From Daphnia carinata (lineage: Eukaryota; Arthropoda; Branchiopoda; Diplostraca; Daphniidae): a stretch of DNA of 64,000 nt. Position 1 is the first letter of the stretch. Each line of letters opens with the position of its first letter. The position numbers were made by a program, and so were the translations under genes. This document shows, piece after piece, positions 10,861 to 22,718 of this stretch. Below the pieces are notes generated by a model that was not told where the DNA came from, ran no database searches, and saw only the letters and a list, made by a program, of their open reading frames with translations. The stretch covers positions 8,346,778-8,410,777 of the forward strand of contig NC_081336.1 of assembly GCF_022539665.2 (NCBI RefSeq), written 5' to 3'.

Positions 10861-12986
10861 TTAAAGGCAGGGCGGTTGGGGAAGCTGGTCAGTGATGAAA
10901 TGACGCAAGAGCGCACGAAGACGCGACTGGAGTCCACTCAATGCAGACGACATGAGCCCTCGGGCGAGCAGGTCCAATTCACGATCAGCCAATTGCAATA
11001 GTTCCTTGACCAACGGTCCGCTCTTCTTCCAAAGCTGCGTAATATAATAGCAATCATGAATTCTATCAGCCTGGAATGACAAAGAAAAGTACTCACTGTT
11101 CGTTTTAAAAGATGTAGCGCTCTAACACGATCCTCAGTCAGAGTTGAATTGCAAACGGCTTCGTACATGAGCCGCATTTCACGTAGATATTCAATTTCGA
11201 CTGTGTCTACCTCAACGACGGCCCCCGTCGAAGATCTCCACACTTTCGGCTGCGAGATCTGCCAAATTTAGAAGATGATTTCATCCGTTCGCAAATGCAA
11301 TTTGTTAATTACAGAAGGTTACCCTATGCAAAAGACGACGAAGTATTCGATCTTTGACCGCCGACGACTTGGTCGAATTGAGCATTTCAATTTCGTGGAA
11401 AATGATGCGATGATTATCCAATTGATCTTCGACGTCATTGAAGCGGTTCTTCTCGATGGTGACATCGCCGAAGCGGATGATGAGCGCTTCGACCGGTTCA
11501 ATAGCTGGCTTATCATTTTCAATCGATTCCGATAGAGAACTGGTCACGGAAGGAGGTCTCGATGAATTGTCCTGATCCCTTTCCGACATCCGACGTTTAA
11601 ATCGACGCTGTAGACCAACCCCCCTCACAAAGTTAGAAACTCCTCCTTCTCTCAAATTTTTTTATTTCGTCTGGGAAAAAAACAAACAGAAACGTACCGA
11701 TTTTTCGTCGTCATCGACCGTCACGAATCGGCTGGTCGCGTTGAGATTATCTTCTCGTGACGACAAGTTCCAGTCGAAGGCCCGCACTTGGCACGAGACG
11801 CTAGACGAACTCTGCGTGTGATTGTCGCGTATGGTAGCCACCTGGCAATCTTTGCTCTTCGGTTCTATTTCAAAAAAGATAAAGGAATATGTCTTTTGAA
11901 TAATAAATAAACAATAAAAATATACGAGGACGTCTGAGTGCGACCCGGTGCTAAAAAGAACAACGTGAGAATTTTGGGACTGTTGGGTGGAAAGGCACTG
12001 GAAAAGTTTCCAAGTTATTCGCTAGCCAAAAGCCAATTGTTTGTTGTCGACTTGACAAATATGGCGTCATGCTAGCGACCGATTGACGTACGACCGACAC
12101 AAGAGTTTCATAGAAATGTAACGTTTGCTTCATAAGCAATCATGGATCAAACATATGAGCTCATTAATCTAAAAAAATAGTACAACAATCAAGTACGAAT
12201 TCATTTTAATTCGTCTTTTTTTTTTTTTTTTTTTTTTTTTTGAATATCCAAGATAATTTTACCTGGCGTTAAGATGCGGATTCGATCACCTGGGCCGACG
12301 GTGTAATCCGTTTGAGTTTGTGCATGGTAGTAACACAGTCCGTTATTCTTTTTGCGCCAACCACCGAGGAACGTTTGCCGAACACTTTGATTTTCAATTT
12401 CCACCACTAGATCTCTATCAGGAACGTTCTCTGCAATTGTTTAAAAAATTTTGAAATGAACACGAAAATTCGCAGATGATTTAATGTTTAAGCAAAAGAC
12501 AAGTGTACTGGCGTGAATGCGGACGGTGATGACGTCTGGCAGAGGCATGAGATCTTCGGGTCGGATGGACTTGATGCGGATGGGGAAAGAGACGGGATCG
12601 GCGGATCGGAGCGAGAGAGAGATGGTCTCGTTGACCCGTCCGCCCAGCTCTCCGAGCGTCACGTGATCCTGGACGGCCCGACCAGCGTGAGTCAGGTGTA
12701 GGGTGGCGACGGGCAGTTCAACCATCCGCGAGAGACGCTCTTTGAGCGAACCAGCGGACGTGGCCAGCGTCCAGGCTTGAGTGATGACCTGAGAATCGGG
12801 GCATTCCAGCTTCACTGTGACCACGTAGCGGCCAGCCGTAGCAGTCGGCGAATCGCATCGTTCTGCTACGTTCGACTTGTCTGGGCAGGTTGCACGTTGC
12901 TCCACCTGGACGTACATCGTTTGCAATTGATGGCCGCTGTCAGCGCACAACTCTTCGGCCGTCTCCTTTGCTCCTCCCGTTTCCAT
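10861..12986 (-). CDS. IQUB-like protein (IQ motif and ubiquitin-like domain)
   Basis: Six phase-consistent exons: 12509-12986, 12263-12430, 11698-11864, 11323-11607, 11097-11258 and 10861-11034. They encode 477 residues, against about 790 in human IQUB. Exon 1 carries the ubiquitin-like fold (VTVKLECPDSQVITQAWTL ... LPVATLHLTHAGRAVQD). Exon 2 carries the IQUB signature FLGGWRKKNNGLCYYHAQTQT. Exons 5 and 6 carry the conserved C-terminal block, QPKVWRSSTGAVVEVDT then LADRELDLLARGLMSSALSGL. The IQ-motif and coiled-coil middle is short and diverged. IQUB proteins are linked to axonemes and radial spokes. The gene lies head-to-head with an unknown gene at 13264, so a shared promoter is likely. 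Confidence 0.85.
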
Positions 12987-13263
12987 CGTTGGCCAGCAAA
13001 CGATTTCTTTGTGAGGGGTGGAGTGATGCTAGTTTGAGGCCAGGTGTCTATGAAGACGTAAAAACGGTGAAAGAACAAAAAACAGGACAACGGTGAAGCA
13101 AAACAGTTGATTTTTCTATATCTACGAGAAGTTGGAAGCAGCACAGTGTAGGGACAGACATCAACGCTACTGGTTTTGTAGAATCGATCCAACATTGGCA
13201 CCTTTTTATTTCAACTTGCCTGGACGGCCGTAAACATCCCCTGACAACGGCTGCTAGGGCACG
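12987..13263. promoter_or_regulatory. candidate bidirectional promoter
   Basis: The only sequence between the divergent start codons of the IQUB-like gene (12986, minus) and the unknown gene (13264, plus). No TATA box is evident. The region must hold both 5' UTRs and both promoters unless there are unseen upstream exons. Confidence 0.5.
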
Positions 13264-14497
13264 ATGACCGCATTCTCGAAAATGAAACTAAAAGATCAGA
13301 CAGTGATCAAACGATTAGGAACACACGATTCTGTTTTGTTAAATTTACCTCTGCTTTCACGTTGCGTTCAGGATTTCTTGCATTTAAAATTGAACTTTCC
13401 TCGTTGTAGAGCTGTAATTGCGATAGCACACGAGTTTAACGCGATTGTCAGTCAGTTGAATCCATTTAAGGTTAAATGTGAACAAAGTTTCGCGTCAAAC
13501 CTAACTTCCAACTTTGAAGCCATCAGTAAGTGAACATTAAACAAGGACAACTTTGAAAAACGAGAGAATAAAACTTGTGAAGCCACGCCATTCTCGGTTT
13601 TTTTTTTTTTTCAAAAGAGTTTCTTCTTCGTTTCGATGTTTAAAGTTAGCGAATGACGATCAAAGTGCGTCATCTGCATCAACAGTCTATGATTGTTTAG
13701 ATTGGCCTAATATTCAAACAAAGGCCATTTTTCCTTTGGATTCAACAAGGATGTTACTCGCCATTCGTCTTTCAAAAGACATGTCATCGTGTACCTGAAA
13801 CAAGCCGATTGACAACATAAAACGGAAATTATAAAGTCGTTTACAATGATTATAAAACGATTTTTGTTTGTTTCTCCCTTACCAGCTGCCCTCCAATTGA
13901 CAAATGGCCTATGTGACATTGAATTTTCAGTGCTGGATGCACGAACGTTGCACGACGGTAGTTTCAGAACGATTTGTTTTCAGTCATCACATTGAGAGCA
14001 AATGACCAGTTTATTTCAGCCATTTTCACTGGACGTGCACACTGGGGTACGTTCTCACGAGGCGGTAATTCTGTTTCACTTTGGTTGACGAGCTGAGAAA
14101 TTTCAGTCGGTGGCGATGACAGGCATGGAGGAAATTGTCTGAAGAATCGAACTGCCCTAAAAGACTTTCCTTTTTTTTTTTTTTTCAAGGCTAAATGTGT
14201 GTAACGCACAAGTTATAGTTTGCTTTTGGTGATTACTAGTTCATTTTCAGCCGTAGTCTCTTAAAAGTAGAGGTTGGGTGATGAGAAAAGGAAGCGGCCA
14301 TCATGGATTTTTGTAACCCCTCCTCCACTTTCGATGTGTTTTCAGTTATTATAGGAACTGGCCAATCAAATCGAATGTTTCTGACGGTAATGACTCGCCA
14401 TACCGTCAGGATCGGCAATCCAGAAAATCACATTGAATTGTATCAACTATTATTCGTTTTCGAGCCGTCAAGCACGAAAAGTATTGAACCAGACTGA
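13264..14497 (+). CDS. unknown 215-residue protein, four exons
   Basis: The exons are 13264-13525 (ends A/gtaagt), 13620-13790, 13984-14046 and 14346-14497. All junctions are phase 1 and every acceptor but the second has a clean pyrimidine-ag. The product begins MTAFSKMKLKDQTVIKRLG. Exon 3 reads ITLRANDQFISAIFTGRAHW and exon 4 starts VIIGTGQSNRMFLTVMTRHT before ending IEPD. I see no signal peptide, membrane segment or known motif, and I do not recognise the family. A polyadenylation-like aataaa lies about 50 bp after the stop. Perfect phase agreement over three introns argues for a real gene. Confidence 0.5.
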
Positions 14498-17329
14498 ATC
14501 ACTTCCGCTCAGAATCCTCGCTTTCCCGGCGTATAAAAGGAAAAATAAAAGATCAGGGTTGCCACACTCGTTCATTTATGACTGAATAATGAATACCTAA
14601 ACATACCCAGATTTATTGATTCAGATTCCCTAAACAAACATTTTCTTTTATCTCGTTCTATTTTGCAATTCCTTCGAGGTGGGGCTATCCGATATCGATC
14701 TTATAACTCACGACCTCAACGCAGTTAAGTTGAGAATGGCAAGATGCAGCAATCTTGCGGGAAACTCTCGTGAGGCGGTTGCACACCAATGTTCTTTACT
14801 TACTTCAAAGCATTCAACCGAACGAGATTGGATCATTTATCTCTACAAGTGCGTGTGTGTTCGAGCAGCACGCGCACATTATTAAAACGGATTTCACACA
14901 TTCATTTCCATAGAGCAAAGCATGAGAAATGCGTCTGCTATTTGGCTGTCGCGACATTGCCACATTTCAGCGAAAAGAATCTTGGCTGATGGCCCATTCG
15001 AGCGGTAAATAAAAAGAACAAACAGCGGTGGGAATAGCTGAGCCACACGATCAATACATTGCAGCTTTTTCACGCGATAAAAGAAAACAGACAATTGAGT
15101 TTAGATTTTTTTTTTTCTTATCTCGTACATTTTGTTTTCTTCTGCCTTTTAAATCAACTTCTTATCGAAACGATACACAAAGTTCATACACACCTACAGA
15201 AAAAAAAAAAAAAAGAAACAGTCATACATTGAGGGGTAAATTTCATCATATGCTTAAGAAGACTTTTTGTTTGGTTTTCTTTTTGTCGGGCAGACAATAA
15301 AAGGATGGGGGTAACACACAAAAGAAAAAAACTAGGAAGAGGCAATTCTTTTCAAGTTGCATATAAAAAAATCAGGACTGAAAATCAATTGTTTTGAAAC
15401 TAGGAAAAAAACAAACAAAAAAAAACATTAGGGGACATTTAAAGAAATGAAAGAAATGTTTGGTAAAAACTGGCCTGTTGAGGAGGAGCATTCGGGTGGG
15501 GGACTATGATAGACAGCCACACACATACACACACACGCATACATACACATCAAAATAATATTGTAATTCCAAAAAAAAAAAAAAAAAAATTAGGAAAAAA
15601 AAGGAGATAGAGAGAACGTGTGAGAAAGATTTTTCAAAGAGATGAATATGAAATATGTTTTCATAAGAAATAAGAGACAAGAAGAGGGGATACCGACTAG
15701 CGATTTACTCAAGGAAATTATAGAAACCCCTCCGCAAAAAAAAAAAAAAATTTATGTTTGTTGTTCTCCTTTTTTTTTTTTCTTCTTCTTACATAAAATG
15801 AGGCGGAAGAAAAAAAAAATGAATATAAACTATGCCTACAATTTCAAACATTTTTTAAGTTAAAAAAAAAAAAATCCCATACTTCTTTTCTTTAATAATT
15901 AAAAAATAAGGGGGTTTGAGGAATCAAACTGCAATAAACAATTTGCTGCTCTGAACAAAGCTCGACCCCTCGTTTGAATAGAGGCCCATTTGTTTTTTTG
16001 TTTGTTTTTTTAAATCCCGAATAATAAAAATTGAAAAAAAAAAAAAAAAGGATATCGAGAAGATTTGAATAGAAAATCAGCCCGAAGTGATGAGTATAAT
16101 AAAAGTAGCAGCAAGATGAAGTAAAGAGTGATACCCAGCTGCGGTACACACGCAAGACAAAAAAAAAAATCATTTAAAAATAAAAAGACAGGCACAAAAA
16201 AAAAAAAAAAATAAAAACGGGGGGGAGGAGGAACAGAGGGATGAGTATTTCATTTGAATCATTTTGAAATATTGCGCTGTCTTTGAGTGCGTTTCTTCTG
16301 CTTAAACGATTTTGAAATGAATTTAAAAAAAAAAAGAGCAGGTCATTTTCTGCAAAGGGAACCAATCAGAATGACGAAATGAAACAGAAAAATAAAAGAT
16401 CGTTGAGCCAAAATGGAGACGGTACTTTTTGTGCTAAAACTTATCAGAAATCTTCCCTGTTTAAAAAAAAAAAGAATGAATAATTATCTTCAAGTCAACG
16501 TAGGAGTTTGGTGTGAGTCAATGAAGAAATACAGGTGCGCATGTTTTACAAATAGTTATATCACTCTCGAGAGTATTTCTTCTTCTTTTTTTTTTGCTGC
16601 TGAAGATTCTTTGAAAAACTTGTGCGCAACAACGGGCGTCATCTGAGTACAAATACGAGGCGGGGCGAAACGATCGCCTTTGCCTCATCAAAGAGATTTG
16701 AAAATAGTGCGATAGAATAAAGAGGAGAACGAGGTCCGTTAGGCTCTTATTTGGTATACGTTTTGTTTTCTTTCTTCTTCTTTTTTTTTTTTTTGATGCT
16801 GCCAGCCTCGAATAAAAGGAGCGAGGACGACACAATTACTTTGACTGTTCTTTCAAATTCAAATTGAAAAAAAATAAAAAGTTTGAATTTAATTTAAAAA
16901 AAAAAAGAAAGAAAAAAGAATGCGGGGTAGGACTGGGGAAGGGAAAACGGGACGACCAGAGGACTCACGAAACCATTCGACTTTGTGCTTCTTCATTCTT
17001 CTTCTTTTTTTTTCTTTTTTTTTTTCAAAACAAAAGAAGAAAGTTGAAATTGCAGGTTGCTACTTTGTCGTTTGTTTGGTTTACCACTAACAAACGTGGG
17101 AGAATGTTGTTGTGCGTTTCGGATTTTTTGTTTTAATTGTTGTTCAATTTGAAGACGGGCCGTGCGGTGGCGTTTTCGTGTGACCGAACGGAAGAAATAA
17201 ACGACTACTGGTCACAGCCACTCACGCACCATTAAATCCACGGGCCAATTTTAATGTCGGCCGGCTCGTTTTTTTTTTTGTGATTTTCTCTTCCCCCACA
17301 TCGTTTGCTTTCCATAAGAAGAGTTTGTC
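14498..17329. other. intergenic / 3' UTR of RBFOX gene
   Basis: Very AT-rich, with many A and T homopolymers of 10-20 bases and a CA-rich patch near 15521-15550. Much of it probably is the long 3' UTR of the minus-strand RBFOX gene. No coding exon was supported. Confidence 0.5.
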
Positions 17330-17589
17330 TTAATACGGTGTGAATCTATTGTAACTACTTCGGTACATGGCGGCCTGCCGAAAAAAAAAAAACAACAAAC
17401 AATTAAATCAAAATTAATATTTAATTAAAACGCGTTGAATTGAAATTACCAATTTATTGACGGATTGCAACTCGGCAGTGTTACTAATTCCGTACGTGGG
17501 CATCGGACCGATGCTGTGCCCCAAATAAGGATCAGCTCCGTAACTGCAATTTTTTTTTATTTTTCCAAAAATCAGATTTGAATTAGAAT

Positions 17590-17622
<33 letters not shown>

Positions 17623-17905
17623 AAACTGACCTAGCGGGGACGGCAGCGTAGGCGGCCATGGTGGAAGGTTGGGCGGCTGCTGCTGCGCCGTAAGCTCGTG
17701 CCGCCGCATTGGCCGCTGCCGTGTAATTGGCCGCAGCTGCCGCCTGGCTCAGATAACCCGCCTGAATTTGTTGCGACGTCAACGCATTGCGCGGAACATT
17801 CAAAGAGAACACACACAAAACAAAATGAAAGATGAATGCATCGAACCGACAAACGACATCCGAAAATGTTCTCAACCCAACATTTTGTGTTTCAAAAAAT
17901 CAATT

Positions 17906-17959
<54 letters not shown>

Positions 17960-20900
17960 ATTGGGATTTTTCTGGTTAGGACCGTGGACATGCAATGTTT
18001 CTTTTTTTTTTTTTTAAAGAAAAGAAAAAGAGAGAAACACATAAAATGGTGGGTTTTCTCTTTTAAACAACGTACACGAACCATAACAATAAAGAAGAGG
18101 GTCCGTATATAAAACGAAAAAAAGGATTCGAAGGATAGACACGCAAGGTGCGATACGAGTAAAGAAAACCAAAAGACATTGGAAAAGAACCCAAAAGAAA
18201 AAAAGAGAGAGAAAAAAAAATAAAAAAAAATAAAAGGAATGTTGCGACATGCCTGAATAAATGAAAGAAGAAAACCGAACACATACAAAAAAAAAAAAAA
18301 AAAAAAAAAAAAGGGGGTAAAGGTAAGAAGGAATGAAAGAAGAATAGATTTTCATCTCGAAACATACCAAAGACGATGCCCTTCCAACGAATGGGATAAA
18401 ATCTAAACCAATCAACATCGACTACGTTCACATGTCAAATAAAACAAAGAGGAGGATCGTCTTGGTTTGAATGTCGCATGCTCAGATCCAAACAAAAATT
18501 TGATATGCAAATTTTTGAGGTATGGAGACGTGAAAAATGAAATCTCTCTCTCTTTCTCTCTCTGCTAGTAGTTTGAAATGTTCGTTGTTGTTGTCGCTTT
18601 TAATTATGGAGCCACTTACTGTGGACTGGGAGTTGCGTGACAGTACGGATGCAAGCGGCGAGAGAGTGGGCGGTCGCTGAGTAGCGGCGGCCGCGGCGGC
18701 TGCTGCTGCCAGTTGCTGCTGCACGACGGACACGAGAAAAACGAACAGGAGCAAGGTGGGGGCACGACGAGACGACGGACGGCAACACACGTCAACACAA
18801 CGAAAAGGACCGACGAGGAGCAAAAGAGAGAGAGGGCAAAATGGCGCGCGTAGATGGAGAAATTTAAAAAAAAAAAAAGAAATAAAAAAAAAAATTGTGA
18901 TTCAACGCCAGTCGCCACAACAACAACAACAACAAAGTTAAATATAATTTCTTAAAAAGAGAATTAACGGCTTAATTTGTAAATGATTAATTTTAGACAA
19001 AAAGAAAAAAGGGTGTGGTCAATTAAAGGACAAAGTTGGTCGGGTATCCAAGGTGCAACTGGCCCAAACCACCAACAAAGCAGACGGACACACTTGGCAA
19101 CTAATGAAGTCATCTACCAAGTTCCTTTTTCAATACGAATCGGCTTCGTTAAAAAAGAAAAGAGGAAGGAGGTTCCGCTGACGCCCCTCGAAACGAATTC
19201 AATGTTAAAATGATCGATGCTTTTGACCCGACACCCCACATTGAGATAAGACACACAAATTTGAATCGACAATGACAAATGTCAGACAACAACTGGTTCA
19301 TCCAGTTTCATGCATTTTTTCCCCTCCTGCTTCACACATTCGGATACGAATTAAAAGGCCGCTGGCGAAATTTGCGAAACTGACGTGCGCAACAGCAAAT
19401 GACGTCAAAACACGCATGCATCCACTCGTTAAAATGCAAAACGATATCCCGACTATTCTTTTTCATAATTATTTTGTTTGTTTGTTTTTTCAAAATATCA
19501 CGAATTATAAAGAGATAAAAGGTAGAAAAAATAAAAATAAAAAAAAAACGTTTAAAAATAAATAAATGGTGTGGTGCTTACCTGAAGTCTGTAGGCGTCG
19601 GTGGCCTGGGCTTGCGCTTGCGCTTGAACCTGCGCCATCAGGTTATCGTAGTACGCACCCCTACAGGGCAAAATGAGATGTCATCCATCTTCTTCACACG
19701 CACAGTTAAAAAAAAACAAACAAACAAATAATTGAGACTTACTGGAGAGAAGCGGCAGTGAGTTGAGGTCGAGCCAGAGCTGCTGCGGCTGCAGCTGCGG
19801 CAGCGGCCGGGTAAGCGGATGCGGCCGCAGCTGCCCGCACTCTTCCGCGCTGTAGAGCGACGCCTCGCAAAGCGGCGGCGGCTTCCAATCCTAAATGGAA
19901 TTGGGATGACTTGAATTCTTGCTCATCTGCGATGAATTAAAAAAAAAAAAAAAAAGAAAACAATTTAAATCCAAATTCAATAATGACGTAATGCAAATTA
20001 GCGTCTTACCGGTGGGAAGAGTGGCGGGCTTTTTAGTTTGTACTCGAGCGGTGGCATTATTGACCTAATGCGAGCAGTTGATGGACGGGCCAAAAAAAAA
20101 TAATCAGGCAATGCCAACAGCCACGCAAAATTTGGTGCGACGAAGAAAAAAAAAAAAAAAAAAAAAAAAAAAACGGAACAAAAAAAACGGAAGGAAAGAT
20201 TATTAGCCGGTGCGACCACCACATTCGCGCCAAACGTCGTTACAATCGCCACTGATTGACAATCACACAAGACAAGTTTTTTTTTTGTTTTTTTTTTTCT
20301 ACGATTACAGTTTTGAATAAAAAGGAAAGAATTTTGTTTTGTTTGTTTTTTTAGATTGTGAGGTGAGGAGAAAGGTTGGTCATACAAGGGAATGAAACAA
20401 AACAAAGAAACATTGAGAAGAAGAAGAAGAAGAAGGTTGTCGAAGGGGGAAGAACGGGGCAAGGAAGAAGACAAAAAACAAATCATTTTAAAGTGAAATG
20501 AAATCAGAATTCTCTTGACACGACATGCAAATCAAACCGAAAACGGAGGGCAGGAAAAATGATAAACTGTTAAAGGATCAAACCTACAATTTCTAGCCCT
20601 AGCAACATCCCTTTGAATTTTTTTTTTTTTTTTTTGAACTACGCGCGCATTTTCCAATTAGAATTCAATTCTTTCCTTGACGCTTTTACTTCTCTCTTCC
20701 ATTTTGATTTCGAGGACGGGTGTGGACAAATTTTTTGTTTTGTTTTTTTTGCGAGAACAATTGACTACGAATGCGACACACAAAACGTGGCCAGTGATAA
20801 AAAAAAAAAAAGAAAAACAAAACGAATCTAAAGACGACAGAAAGAAACGTTTTCAAAACAATTCGATGTTCCAGGGGACGGGAAGTAAATGAACGAACTC

Positions 20901-22679
20901 GGATAGCAAACAACGAGACGATGAAAAAAAAAAAAAAAAAAAAAATGTTGGAATTTTTTTTTTTTTTTTTTAAGAAATGAAAAGATAAAATCACACGCAC
21001 AATGAAACGAAATGGGTTTTGTCATTCGGATTTGTTTTTTTGGTTCTTTTCTGTGCGTGTGTTTCGATATCACAAAATAACGAAAATTCAACAACCGAGC
21101 CTCGTAAACATCGGCCAATCACGTCTTTCGCACTAGCAAAGTGGTAGTAGTTTGGTAGTAGTCGTTTTTGTTTGTTTGTTTGTTTTGTTTTTTAATGAAG
21201 AAGAATGAATAGCAAAAATTGAATTAGATAGCAGCGGTACGGTAAGGCAGCGGATGGCTAGCAAAAAAGAACAAAATAGCACCAGGGCTAAAACAATGAA
21301 ATCTGACGACGGGATAGACATTGACCAATTCAAATCAAAATTAAATCACCCGAATTGGGAAAGAAAAAGAAAGACATCTATCAGGGGGGGGGTACGCATG
21401 GAAAACGAAGGGGAGTGTGTGCAATGTCACTAGCTGTTCTTTCTTGCTAATTGTTTTGTTTTAAATGAGAATGAAAAAAAAAAAAGAAAACCACACAGAA
21501 TTTGGGCTTCGAATCACGACATCCCACACACAGCAACAAGACAAATGTTTTCGTGTTTCTGGCAGCACGTTCAACATCAATGTTGAACTAATTTTTTTTT
21601 TTTTTTTTTTTTGTATGTCGAGACTACCTCACCCCCTCCTTAAAAAAAAAAAATTAACTGAAGCGAAGGTGTTAGAAAAAAAAAAAAAAATCAAGACAAG
21701 GAAGAGTAAAAATCAAGGATGTGTTATACAGAGATTAACTAACAACGTAAAACGATAAAAGTCAGGTGATGTGGGGGGGAGGCCAGGATGTAAGGTGGGA
21801 AAACATTAAAAAAAGGAAATGTAAGGTATGTTGTTGTCAAAAAAAAAAGGGTTTTCAAAAGTTGTTGAAGTCATTTTTTTTCTTTTTTTTTTTTTTTGTT
21901 TTGTTTGTTTAAAAAGGGAAATCAAGATCATGCACACCTCAATTTTGCGTCCCTCAACCACGGTGCCATGAAGCTTCTCTCGTGCGCGGTCCGCATCAGC
22001 ACTACTTGCGAACGTTACAAAACCGAACCCCTGCATGCCAAGACAAAATACAAAAAGAAAAAAAAAAAATAGGAAAAAAAAATTTTTCAAAAAAAAAAAA
22101 AAATGATAATCAATCAAATTAAAAATCAAATTGGAGAGAATCAAGAGCGCGCGTTTTTTTTTTTTTTTATCAGAGAACTTTGTTGCAATTTCATCCTTTT
22201 CTTTTTTCAAGAACATTTAAAAAAGGATTTTCTTTACGATGACATGAAATTCTAAAATAAACAAAAAAAAAAAGGAATAATTGCATCGTTCTCCGATAGA
22301 TGAATATTAAAGAGATATTTTTGTTTCAATTCGGCCAGGAGGATGGGTATATATATGTAAAAAAAAAAGGGTAATGTTGATAATTGTTGCTTCGTATCCT
22401 TCTTTCCAAAAAAAAAAAGAAAAAACACACAGACACACACACATACAAATATCGATGGATGGCCAACAGTCAAGTAGCACAGCAGCAGCAGCAGAGTGAT
22501 ATATATATATATATATATATGTATATAAATGCCCAGCATTCGAAATAGATACCAAAAGAAATTGTTTTTCTCTTTTTCCAGTAGGCGTCGGAAAAATCAA
22601 AATACATTTCGTGTGTTCTTTGTTTTGCAATGTTTTGGTTGGTGTTCCAAGGAAAATCATAAAGAGTTCCATTCGCAAT

Positions 22680-22718
<39 letters not shown>

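Noticed and set aside
13931-13970. A second acceptor (ttttcag at 13924-13930) in the unknown four-exon gene
   Set aside because: Reading from it hits a stop within about 60 bases, and a following intron would be only 26 nt; the acceptor at 13983 keeps phase.
17414-18431. Several long minus-strand ORFs rich in Phe/Leu/Ser around 17.9-18.4 kb
   Set aside because: These are translations of A/T homopolymer and AT-repeat intron sequence, not genes.
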